A DNA stretch of 9,109 nt, taken from an uncultured Oscillospiraceae bacterium (GTDB lineage: Bacteria > Bacillota > Clostridia > Oscillospirales > Oscillospiraceae). The stretch is taken from positions 1-9,109 of the forward strand of contig CALWYM010000121.1 in assembly GCA_944385775.1 (NCBI GenBank), written 5' to 3'. Position 1 is the stretch's first letter. Every line of letters starts with the position of its first letter. Below, piece after piece: positions 1-6,335 of the stretch. The notes under the pieces are model-generated. The model searched no databases. It was not told the origin of the DNA and was given only the letters and a program-made list of their open reading frames with translations. The position numbers were made by a program, and so were the translations under genes.

Positions 1-237
1 GGGAAAAATGTTATCCTGACACTGAAGGAGTACGAGGTTCTCCGCACTCTTATGGAAAATCCCGGTACCGTTTTTACCAGAGATCAGCTTTTGTCCAATG
101 TCTGGGGATATGATTTTGACGGAGAGACCAGGACGGTGGACGTCCACATAAGAACGCTGAGAATCAAGCTGGGCGATTGCGGCAGGTACATTGAAACTGT
201 CCGCGGTGTTGGTTACAGAATGGAAGTGGACAAATGA
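1..237 (+). CDS. Response regulator, OmpR/PhoB family, C-terminal DNA-binding part (5' truncated by window)
   Basis: The reading frame is open from base 1 and gives 78 residues ending in TGA at 235-237. It matches the winged-helix effector domain of OmpR/PhoB response regulators. LTLKEYEVLRTLMENPG covers the early helices, VFTRDQLLSNVWGYDFDGE leads into the recognition region, TRTVDVHIRTLRIKLG is the recognition helix area, and YIETVRGVGYR is the C-terminal wing hairpin. The receiver domain with its phospho-acceptor aspartate lies upstream of the window and cannot be checked. By family knowledge the protein binds direct repeats as a dimer once phosphorylated and controls transcription. The stop codon overlaps the kinase start (ATGA), so the two are very likely a cognate, translationally coupled pair. 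The family call is secure; the regulon is unknown. Confidence 0.95.
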   Translation, partial: GKNVILTLKEYEVLRTLMENPGTVFTRDQLLSNVWGYDFDGETRTVDVHIRTLRIKLGDCGRYIETVRGVGYRMEVDK

Positions 238-1898
238 CAAAGAAAATTTTCAGATCAATTTTCCTTGCGTCAATGGTGGTACTGCTGTGCTGCCTTGTGA
301 TTATCCTTGGAGTGCTCTACGATGATTTTACCGATAACCAGCAAAAAGAGCTGAAAGCCCAGGTTTACATGATGGCAGAGGGAGTTGAATACGGTGGAGT
401 GGACTATGTAAAGGGCATTGAAAATGCCGATTGCCGCATAACTCTTATTGACAGCCAGGGCACAGTCCTTTTTGACAATGAAACTTCCTCCGAGGAAATG
501 GAGAACCACAATGACAGAGAGGAAATCAGGCAGGCAAGAGCCGAGGGCTATGGCGAGTCGGAGCGATATTCCGTTACCCTTATGGAGCGGCAGATTTACT
601 CCGCAGTGGAAACGGAGAGCGGATACGTAATCCGAGCCTCCGTTACTCAGTACACTATGCTGGCGTACATTATGATAATGATGCAGCCTATTTTACTTGT
701 GATAATTGCGGCTGTTGCCCTGTCGGCATTTTTGGCGTCCAGGCTTTCAAAGAGGGTTGTAAAGCCTCTTAACGACATAGACCTTGACGAGCCTCTTAAA
801 AATGAGGGCTACGATGAGCTTTCTCCCCTTATGACAAGGCTTGAAAACCAGCGCCGGCAGATAAGACGTCAGCTTGATGAGCTTCATCGCCGGCAAAATG
901 AGTTTGACGCCATTACCGGGCGAATGACGGAGGGACTTGTACTTATAAGCGGCAGCGGCACTATTCTCAGTATAAACAATGCTGCTATGTCAATTTTTAA
1001 TGTTGACAAGGATTGCGTGGGAAAGGACATACTTACAGCCCAGCGCAGCGTTGCTGTACAGAATCTTATAAAAGAGGCAAAGAAAAACGGACATTCTGAG
1101 GCTCTTCTTGATCTGGACGGCAGGGAGTACCAGCTCAATGCCAGCGCAATACGCACCGGGGACGGGACAGCTGGTATTGCAATGCTCATTTTTGACGTTA
1201 CCGAGCGGGTAAAGTCAGAGCAGCTTCGCCGTGAGTTTACAGCCAATGTGTCCCATGAGCTGAAAACGCCTCTTCACACAATTTCCGGCTGTGCCGAGCT
1301 TTTGAATAACGGTCTTGTAAAGCCGGAGAATGTTAAGGAGTTTACCCAGCAGATTTACTCCGAGGCCCAGCGGCTTATTACACTTGTGGACGATATTATC
1401 CGTCTTTCTAGGCTTGATGAGGGTACCAGCGAGTTTACAAAGGAAACTGTCAGTCTGAAAGCTATCTGCGAGGACGTGGTAAAAAACCTTGAGCCCAGCG
1501 CCAAGGCGGTAAATGTAACGGTTTCGGTGGAGGGGGACGACGTGGTATTCTCCTCGGTACCCCAGCTTATTTCCGGCACGGTTTACAATCTCTGCGATAA
1601 CGCCATTAAGTACAACAAGGATAACGGCAGTGTGACGGTTAAAATGGGAAGAAAAGGCGACGACGCTTTCGTAACTGTTTCCGATACGGGAATCGGTATT
1701 GCCGAGGGACATAAGGAGAGGATTTTTGAGCGGTTTTACCGCGTTGACAAGAGCCACTCCAAGAAAATCGGCGGAACGGGTCTGGGTCTTTCCATTGTTA
1801 AGCACTCAGTTCAGCTTCTTGGCGGAAAAATCGAGCTTGAGAGCAGGGAAAATGTGGGTACTACAATAACGGTTACGATACCTGTGGACAAAAAGTAA
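234..1898 (+). CDS. PhoR-like membrane sensor histidine kinase (TM-sensor-TM-HAMP-PAS-HisKA-HATPase)
   Basis: This 554-residue protein autophosphorylates on histidine and passes the phosphate to the upstream regulator. A first membrane helix spans about residues 7-28, an extracytoplasmic region about 30-140, and a second helix about 142-168. A HAMP-like linker follows (about 169-218, with VVKPLNDIDLDEPL and YDELSPLM), then a PAS-like domain (about 222-325). HisKA carries the H box SHELKTPLH with phospho-acceptor His341. The ATPase domain shows the N box LCDNAIKYN (453-461), G1 DTGIGI (484-489), F box ERFYRVD (499-505) and G2 GGTGLGL (513-519), so all catalytic motifs are intact. The architecture and LDEG after HisKA are typical of Firmicutes PhoR-type kinases, but no phosphate-transport genes are nearby, so the signal is unknown. 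The ATG at 234 overlaps the regulator's stop by 4 nt, with GGAAG about 7 nt upstream. Confidence 0.95.
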   Translation: MTKKIFRSIFLASMVVLLCCLVIILGVLYDDFTDNQQKELKAQVYMMAEGVEYGGVDYVKGIENADCRITLIDSQGTVLFDNETSSEEMENHNDREEIRQARAEGYGESERYSVTLMERQIYSAVETESGYVIRASVTQYTMLAYIMIMMQPILLVIIAAVALSAFLASRLSKRVVKPLNDIDLDEPLKNEGYDELSPLMTRLENQRRQIRRQLDELHRRQNEFDAITGRMTEGLVLISGSGTILSINNAAMSIFNVDKDCVGKDILTAQRSVAVQNLIKEAKKNGHSEALLDLDGREYQLNASAIRTGDGTAGIAMLIFDVTERVKSEQLRREFTANVSHELKTPLHTISGCAELLNNGLVKPENVKEFTQQIYSEAQRLITLVDDIIRLSRLDEGTSEFTKETVSLKAICEDVVKNLEPSAKAVNVTVSVEGDDVVFSSVPQLISGTVYNLCDNAIKYNKDNGSVTVKMGRKGDDAFVTVSDTGIGIAEGHKERIFERFYRVDKSHSKKIGGTGLGLSIVKHSVQLLGGKIELESRENVGTTITVTIPVDKK

Positions 1899-1911
1899 AC
1901 AATATGGGAAT

Positions 1912-1952
1912 ATACGCCCTGCCATTTATGCGGCAGGGCGTATTGTTTGTTT
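1912..1952 (+). terminator. Intrinsic terminator of the two-component operon
   Basis: A perfect 12-bp stem is formed by 1912-1923 (ATACGCCCTGCC) and 1932-1943 (GGCAGGGCGTAT) around an 8-nt loop. The T-rich run TGTTTGTTT (1944-1952) follows. It starts 14 nt after the kinase stop codon, where a Rho-independent terminator for the regulator-kinase transcript would be expected. Confidence 0.93.
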
Positions 1953-1961
1953 ATGCACGTT

Positions 1962-1984
1962 ACACTGCCGTTGACAAGGCAGGT
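1962..1984. repeat. Inverted repeat centred on the -35 box (possible operator)
   Basis: CTGCC (1965-1969) and GGCAG (1978-1982) form an inverted repeat around an 8-nt centre that contains the whole TTGACA box. The arms extend to TAC/GTA if a single unpaired A at 1964 is allowed. A dyad over a -35 box is a classic position for a repressor, but the arms are short and chance cannot be excluded. Confidence 0.4.
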
Positions 1985-1999
1985 ACAAAATGATAAAAT
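1971..1999 (+). promoter_or_regulatory. Sigma-A-type promoter for the methyltransferase-ECF-truA operon
   Basis: A consensus -35 box TTGACA (1971-1976) is followed by a 17-bp spacer and a -10 box TAAAAT (1994-1999), one mismatch from TATAAT. The TG of an extended -10 sits at 1991-1992. Transcription would start near 2006, about 45 nt before the methyltransferase ATG. The site lies just after the upstream terminator. This is the strongest promoter in the window by eye; it has not been tested experimentally here. Confidence 0.8.
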
Positions 2000-2050
2000 G
2001 ATAAGCTATGAAATTGTGATTATTTTTGTCAGGACGGAGAGATTTTTAAG

Positions 2051-2911
2051 ATGTGGACGGCTAGGGATTGGAAGGATTATGAGATAATCGACTGTTCCGG
2101 CGGGGAAAAGCTGGAGCGTTGGGGAGATAAAATTCTCGTGCGACCGGACCCTCAGGTTATATGGGATACGGTCAGGGAGGACAAAAGGTGGAAAACGGCA
2201 AACGCCAGATACTCACGGTCCTCGCAGGGCGGCGGCTCCTGGGATAAGGGGCAGCTTCCCCAGTCCTGGCAGGTTCGTTACAAGGAGCTTACGTTTAATA
2301 TAAAGCCTATGAATTTTAAGCACACCGGTCTTTTTCCGGAGCAGGCAGTCAACTGGGACTGGGCTATGGAGAAGATACGCAATGCGGGTCGTCCTGTTAA
2401 GCTGTTGAATCTTTTCGCTTACACCGGCGGAGCTACTGTGGCAGCTCTTAAGGCAGGGGCGTCGGTGTGCCATGTGGACGCCGCCAAGGGCATGGTTCAG
2501 TGGGCAAAGGAAAACGCCGCCTCATCTGGGGTAATTGACAGACCCGTACGGTGGATTGTGGACGACTGCGGAAAGTTTATCGCAAGGGAGATTCGCCGGG
2601 GGAACAAATACGACGCCATTATAATGGACCCGCCGTCCTACGGCAGAGGACCGGGGGGAGAGGTCTGGAAGCTGGAAAACGACCTTGTACCCTTTGTAAG
2701 GCTCTGCGCCGGCGTTTTGTCCGATGATCCCCTTTTTGTTATAATAAATTCCTACACCACCGGGCTTTCCGCTTCCACGCTGACATATGTTGCCCAGGTG
2801 GCTTTCGGAAAAAAATTCGGAGGAGTGGCCAGAAGCGACGAGCTGGGGCTTCCCGTTACCTCAACGGGTCTTAGCCTGCCCTGCGGCGCGGCCTGCAGAA
2901 TGGAATTTTAA
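2051..2911 (+). CDS. Class I SAM-dependent methyltransferase, RlmI/RlmK-like family
   Basis: This 286-residue protein has a Rossmann-type methyltransferase core. Motif I is LLNLFAYTGGAT (118-129), an acidic residue follows in HVDAAKGMVQWAKEN (D143), then DD at 171-172, and the catalytic-loop motif is DPPSYGRG (193-200). The segment HTGLFPEQ (91-98) matches the position of the loop just before motif I in RlmI-type enzymes, which methylate cytosine in 23S rRNA. RlmI is near 400 residues and has an N-terminal PUA domain; I see no full PUA here, so the target may be rRNA, tRNA or something else. The start has GGAGA about 10 nt upstream. The TAA stop directly abuts the ecfA1 ATG, so the gene is probably co-transcribed with the ECF genes. 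The methyltransferase call is secure; the substrate is not. Confidence 0.88.
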   Translation: MWTARDWKDYEIIDCSGGEKLERWGDKILVRPDPQVIWDTVREDKRWKTANARYSRSSQGGGSWDKGQLPQSWQVRYKELTFNIKPMNFKHTGLFPEQAVNWDWAMEKIRNAGRPVKLLNLFAYTGGATVAALKAGASVCHVDAAKGMVQWAKENAASSGVIDRPVRWIVDDCGKFIAREIRRGNKYDAIIMDPPSYGRGPGGEVWKLENDLVPFVRLCAGVLSDDPLFVIINSYTTGLSASTLTYVAQVAFGKKFGGVARSDELGLPVTSTGLSLPCGAACRMEF

Positions 2912-3772
2912 ATGAAAAATAATATTGCAATCAAGGTAGATAATGTAACATATTTTTATAACAGCTCGGAGCAGAATGTAATAAACGATGTACTGGACTG
3001 CGTAACTCTTTCGGTGGAGGAGGGCAGCTTTACGGCTGTACTGGGGCATAACGGCTCCGGAAAGTCCACCCTGGCAAAGCATATGAATGCGCTGCTTCTT
3101 CCAAAGGGAGGCTCTGTTACCGCTTTCGGTATGGATACAAGGGACGAGGGGCTCCTTATTGAGATAAGAAGGCCGGTTGGCATGGTGTTTCAGAACCCGG
3201 ACAACCAGATTGTCTCAAACGTAGTGGAGGAGGACGTGGCATTTGCCCCGGAAAATCTGGGAATACCTACGGAGGAAATAAGAAAAAGGGTTGACGAAGC
3301 CCTTAAGATGGTGGGAATGTATGAATTTCGTCAGCACGCGCCCCATCTTCTCTCCGGTGGACAGAAGCAGAGAGTCGCCATTGCGGGCGTTCTGGCAATG
3401 CACCCCCGGTGCATTGTTTTTGACGAGCCTACGGCCATGCTTGACCCAAGGGGGAGAGCTGATGTACTGAAAATAATCTCCATGCTTAAAAAGCGGGGAG
3501 TTACTGTTATACTTATTACTCATCACATGGACGAGGCTGCCCTTTCTGACAGGGTTGTAGTGATGAATGACGGAAAGGTAGTTATGGACGGAGGTCCGCG
3601 GGAAGTATTTACCCATGTGGAGGAGCTTCGGAAGCTGGGACTTTCCGTGCCGGACACAACGGAGCTTATCTATGAACTTCGCTGCGACGGATATAAACTT
3701 CCCCTTTCGGCGCTGGGGGTAGAGGAATGCGCCGATGAGCTGGCAGGCTATATTTTAGGGAGGCAAGGGTGA
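2912..3772 (+). CDS. ecfA1: Energy-coupling factor transporter ATP-binding protein EcfA1
   Basis: This is a 286-residue ABC ATPase, normal length for EcfA/CbiO. It shows Walker A GHNGSGKST (45-53), the Q-loop in VFQNPDNQ (Q94), signature LSGGQ (147-151), Walker B IVFDEPT with catalytic E172, D-loop MLDP (176-179) and switch His204. The FQNPDNQ form of the Q-loop is characteristic of ECF ATPases. The C-terminal region (about 225-286) matches the EcfA dimer-contact extension. In the cytoplasm it pairs with EcfA2 to hydrolyse ATP and drive EcfT during vitamin or metal uptake. The ATG follows the methyltransferase TAA with zero spacing and only a weak GGA upstream, suggesting translational coupling. 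Its stop overlaps the GTG of ecfA2 (GTGA). Confidence 0.96.
   Translation: MKNNIAIKVDNVTYFYNSSEQNVINDVLDCVTLSVEEGSFTAVLGHNGSGKSTLAKHMNALLLPKGGSVTAFGMDTRDEGLLIEIRRPVGMVFQNPDNQIVSNVVEEDVAFAPENLGIPTEEIRKRVDEALKMVGMYEFRQHAPHLLSGGQKQRVAIAGVLAMHPRCIVFDEPTAMLDPRGRADVLKIISMLKKRGVTVILITHHMDEAALSDRVVVMNDGKVVMDGGPREVFTHVEELRKLGLSVPDTTELIYELRCDGYKLPLSALGVEECADELAGYILGRQG
3757..3763 (+). promoter_or_regulatory. Ribosome binding site that fixes the GTG start of ecfA2
   Basis: AGGGAGG sits 5 nt before the GTG at 3769. It lies inside the last codons of ecfA1 and supports the GTG, which overlaps the ecfA1 TGA by 4 nt. Confidence 0.85.
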
Positions 3773-4638
3773 AGGAGCATATTTTACAACTTGAAAATCT
3801 GTCCCACGTTTACTCCCAGGGCACACCCTTTGAGCTGACTGCGGTAAAGGATATAAATATTACGATAGACAAGGGCGAGGTAATAGGTATAATCGGTCAC
3901 ACAGGCTCCGGAAAGAGCACCCTTATCCAGCATATGAACGGGCTTATTAAGCCTACCTCGGGAAGGGTACTGCTTGAGGGAGAGGACATATTTTCTTCAA
4001 AAGAGGCGACAAAACGGGTACGAAGCCGTGTGGGGCTTGTTTTTCAGTACCCGGAGTATCAGCTTTTTGAGGAGACTGTTTACAGGGACATAGCTTTCGG
4101 ACCGAAAAATTTAAAACTGTCCGAAAAGCAGATTGATGAGCGGGTCAGGTACGCTGCCCGTTTCGTTGGGATTTCGGAGGAGCTTTTTGAAAAGTCGCCC
4201 TTTGATCTTTCCGGCGGACAGAAGCGGAGGGTGGCAATCGCCGGAGTGATTGCCATGATGCCCGACGTTCTTGTGCTGGACGAGCCTATGGCAGGTCTTG
4301 ACCCGGCAGGGTGCAGGGACATTATGAATAACCTTATGTCCTACCATGACGAGACGGGTTCAGCCCTTATTATAGTTACCCACAGCATGGAGACGGCAGG
4401 AGAATTTGCCAAAAGAATGATAGTGATGAACCGTGGCACCGTTGCCATGGACGGCACGCCGGAGGAGATATTCTCCCGGGGTAGAGAGCTTCGTCAGATG
4501 GGGCTTAACGTACCCACAATGACAATGCTTAAGGATGCCCTTTCCGAAAGGGGCATTGAGCTGCCCGGAACGATATACACCGTGGAGCAGATGAAAAAAG
4601 CCCTTGAGGAGCGTATGGGAGGTGGCAGCCGTGCTTAA
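3769..4638 (+). CDS. ecfA2: Energy-coupling factor transporter ATP-binding protein EcfA2
   Basis: This is the second ECF ATPase, 289 residues from a GTG start. Walker A is GHTGSGKST (43-51), the Q-loop VFQYPEYQLFEETV (Q93) is the typical EcfA2 form, and the signature is LSGGQ (147-151). Walker B runs into DEPMAGLDP (171-179, catalytic E172), and switch His205 lies in VTHSMETA. The aromatic-rich FQYPEYQLFE motif is how EcfA2 is usually told from EcfA1 (FQNPDNQ). It forms the cytoplasmic EcfA1-EcfA2 heterodimer that couples ATP hydrolysis to EcfT. It is linked to both neighbours by overlaps: 4 nt with ecfA1 and 8 nt with ecfT if the latter starts at GTG 4631. No motif is missing. Confidence 0.96.
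   Translation: MKEHILQLENLSHVYSQGTPFELTAVKDINITIDKGEVIGIIGHTGSGKSTLIQHMNGLIKPTSGRVLLEGEDIFSSKEATKRVRSRVGLVFQYPEYQLFEETVYRDIAFGPKNLKLSEKQIDERVRYAARFVGISEELFEKSPFDLSGGQKRRVAIAGVIAMMPDVLVLDEPMAGLDPAGCRDIMNNLMSYHDETGSALIIVTHSMETAGEFAKRMIVMNRGTVAMDGTPEEIFSRGRELRQMGLNVPTMTMLKDALSERGIELPGTIYTVEQMKKALEERMGGGSRA
4617..4622 (+). promoter_or_regulatory. Ribosome binding site that fixes the GTG start of ecfT
   Basis: GGGAGG at 4617-4622 (continuing into TGG) lies 8 nt before GTG 4631. It argues against the in-frame ATG at 4604, which has no comparable site and would add nine residues not typical of EcfT. Confidence 0.8.
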
Positions 4639-5434
4639 GGATATTACCCTGGGTCAGTATTTCCCGGGAAATACCGTAGTCCACCGCCTTGACCCCAGAA
4701 CAAAGATAATTATGGTGGTATTTTATATAATCTCCCTCTTTTCCGCAAAGACCTATGTGTCCTACTGTTTTATGGCAATTGTGCTATTTACGGTTATTAA
4801 ACTTTCAAAAATACCGGGAAAAACCCTTATTAAAAGCGTAAAGCCACTTGTAATTTTTATTGGGATTACAGGCGTTTTGAATATGTTTTACACGCCGGGA
4901 CAGGAGCTTTTAAGATTTTGGATTTTCAAAATAACAAAAGAGGGCATTATAAAGGGTATTTTAATGGTGTCCAGAATAATAATGCTTGTTATGGGCACTT
5001 TTATGCTGACATATACCACGTCGCCGATTATGCTGACAGACGGGCTTGAGAGTCTTCTGGCGCCGCTTAAGGTCATAAAGGTACCGGTACACGAGCTTAC
5101 GATGATAATGAGCATTGCCCTTAGATTTGTACCAACTCTTATTGAGGAAACGGAGAAGATAATGAACGCCCAGAAGGCCAGAGGCGCCGAGTTTGATACA
5201 GGCGGGCTTATTGCCAAGGCCAAGGCGCTGCTGCCTGTTCTGGTGCCTCTTTTCATATCGGCGTTCAGAAGGGCTGATGAGCTGGCAGTCGCCATGGAAA
5301 GCCGCTGCTATCACGGAGGTGAGGGGCGGACAAAGCTCAAACGGCTTAAGCTTATGGCAAGAGATTACGGCGCCCTTTGCTGCGGTGTTCTTGTTATGAC
5401 TACAATATTCGTTTTGAGAAGCCGGGGGCTTTAA
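4631..5434 (+). CDS. ecfT: Energy-coupling factor transporter transmembrane protein EcfT
   Basis: I place the start at GTG 4631 (267 residues). It follows a strong ribosome binding site, and the resulting N terminus, MLKDITLGQYFPG followed by HRLDPRTK, is the classic EcfT opening. An ATG at 4604 is in frame but deeper inside ecfA2. Hydrophobic helices lie at about 25-37, 42-56, 70-86, 108-127, 196-213 and 247-262. The two cytoplasmic coupling motifs that dock on the ATPases are visible as AQKARGAEF (180-188, ARG) and AMESRCYHGG (221-230, SRC where many homologues have ARG/ARC). The protein is the membrane scaffold linking EcfA1/EcfA2 to a substrate-binding S component. No S component is encoded here, which fits a shared (group II) ECF module. 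The gene is in an operon with the ATPases and truA. Confidence 0.95.
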   Translation: MLKDITLGQYFPGNTVVHRLDPRTKIIMVVFYIISLFSAKTYVSYCFMAIVLFTVIKLSKIPGKTLIKSVKPLVIFIGITGVLNMFYTPGQELLRFWIFKITKEGIIKGILMVSRIIMLVMGTFMLTYTTSPIMLTDGLESLLAPLKVIKVPVHELTMIMSIALRFVPTLIEETEKIMNAQKARGAEFDTGGLIAKAKALLPVLVPLFISAFRRADELAVAMESRCYHGGEGRTKLKRLKLMARDYGALCCGVLVMTTIFVLRSRGL

Positions 5435-5449
5435 GCCGGGAAAGGCTTA
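5432..5449 (+). other. Stem-loop at the ecfT-truA junction
   Basis: TAAGCC (5432-5437) and GGCTTA (5444-5449) form a perfect 6-bp stem around the loop GGGAAA. The ecfT stop codon is in the left arm. An alternative hairpin, AAGCC/GGCTT (5419-5423 and 5427-5431), overlaps it at its edge. There is no T-tract, so this is not a standard terminator. It may protect or process the mRNA between ecfT and truA. Confidence 0.35.
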
Positions 5450-5464
5450 CTAATAAAGTAAAAT

Positions 5465-5470
5465 GGAGGG
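5465..5470 (+). promoter_or_regulatory. Ribosome binding site that decides the TTG start of truA
   Basis: GGAGGG lies 10 nt before TTG 5481. It overlaps the in-frame ATG at 5463, so that ATG cannot use it, and no other ribosome binding site precedes the ATG. Confidence 0.65.
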
Positions 5471-5480
5471 AGCTTGCCCT

Positions 5481-6242
5481 TTGAGAAATATAGCCATGAG
5501 ACTTATGTACGACGGTACGGCGTACCACGGCTGGCAGGTTCAGAAAAATGACCGCACTGTGGCGGGTACCATTGAGGAAGCTCTGTCAAAGCTAACGGGA
5601 GAGAAAGCAAAAGTCACAGGCTGCGGAAGAACAGACGCAGGGGTACACGCACTTTGCTACTGCGCCAATTTTAAAACTGAATCCACCATTCCGGCGGAGA
5701 GGCTGCCGCTGGCTTTAAATTCCCTTTTACCTAGGGATATTTCTGTGGTAAAAGCGGCTGATGTTGAGGAGGACTTTAACGCTATCCTCTCCTGCATTAA
5801 AAAGGAGTACACATATAAAATTGTAAATTCAAGGATACGGGATCCGTTTTTAAAGGACAGGGTATATTTTTACCCTGTAAAGCTTAAATTGGACGTTATG
5901 AAAAGGGCGGCAGAACAGTTTGTGGGCACTCATGATTTTGCCGCTGTCCGCAGCGTGGGTACCGAGACGAAAACCACGGTACGGACCATATATTACTGTG
6001 AAATCGACAGGTCCGGAGATGAAATCTCCATGAGAGTGTGTGCTGACGGATTTTTATACAATATGGTCCGGGCGATAATGGGCACGATTATATACTGTTC
6101 CGAGGGGAAAATCATGCCGGAGGAAATTCAGCGGCTTCTTAAAACAAGGGACAGGCGGCTTACGGGTCCCACCGTGCCGCCCCAGGGACTTTATCTCAGC
6201 CGTGTATGGTATGAGGGAAAAGCAGCAGTGCTGATGAAGTAG
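5481..6242 (+). CDS. truA: tRNA pseudouridine(38-40) synthase TruA
   Basis: TruA converts uridines 38-40 of the tRNA anticodon arm to pseudouridine. From TTG 5481 the product is 253 residues, close to the usual 245-270. It begins MRNIAMRLMYDGTAYHGWQ, a standard TruA N terminus. The catalytic motif GRTDAGVHA (49-57) holds the essential Asp52. Other family blocks are KKEYTYKI (107-114), GTHDFAAV (149-156), FLYNMVRAIMGT (191-202) and the C-terminal GPTVPPQGLYL (229-239). An alternative ATG at 5463 would add six residues, but its codon overlaps the only ribosome binding site. In the block before KKEYTY the sequence reads NAILSCIK, where many homologues carry arginine (NAR/HAR); this is a mild oddity. 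truA following ecfT is conserved across Firmicutes and suggests one transcript. Confidence 0.95.
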   Translation: MRNIAMRLMYDGTAYHGWQVQKNDRTVAGTIEEALSKLTGEKAKVTGCGRTDAGVHALCYCANFKTESTIPAERLPLALNSLLPRDISVVKAADVEEDFNAILSCIKKEYTYKIVNSRIRDPFLKDRVYFYPVKLKLDVMKRAAEQFVGTHDFAAVRSVGTETKTTVRTIYYCEIDRSGDEISMRVCADGFLYNMVRAIMGTIIYCSEGKIMPEEIQRLLKTRDRRLTGPTVPPQGLYLSRVWYEGKAAVLMK

Positions 6243-6278
6243 TTTTTAAAGTTTTCTCTATCTTTTTTTGTTTTAAAA

Positions 6279-6287
6279 TGATAAAAT
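6279..6287 (+). promoter_or_regulatory. Extended -10 promoter element before the propeller/CvpA pair
   Basis: TG at 6279-6280, one base, then TAAAAT (6282-6287) forms an extended -10 box. It is identical to the -10 region at 1991-1999. No good -35 box is found 16-18 bp upstream, which extended -10 promoters can tolerate. It lies about 50 nt before the start at 6336 in an AT-rich gap of 93 nt after truA. No clear terminator is seen in that gap, so read-through from truA is possible. Confidence 0.5.
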
Positions 6288-6335
6288 GACTGTAAGAAAG
6301 AGAAAAACCAAAGCTTTGTTTTAAAGGACAGATAA

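Noticed and set aside
1215..1805. 196-codon open frame on the minus strand inside the histidine kinase gene
   Set aside because: It lies antisense to a clear kinase with intact motifs, and its translation resembles no family I know. It is a shadow frame.
1899..2050. Riboswitch or small RNA in the 152-nt gap before the methyltransferase
   Set aside because: The gap is explained by a terminator and a promoter. The leader after the predicted start is only about 45 nt, too short for a known riboswitch.
4888..5314. Two long minus-strand frames inside ecfT
   Set aside because: They are antisense to a well-supported EcfT, have low-complexity translations and no plausible ribosome binding site context.
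6252..6306. TTTTCTCT/AGAGAAAA inverted repeat after truA, considered as a terminator
   Set aside because: The 8-bp stem is AT-rich, the loop is about 39 nt and includes the promoter element, and no T-tract follows the right arm.
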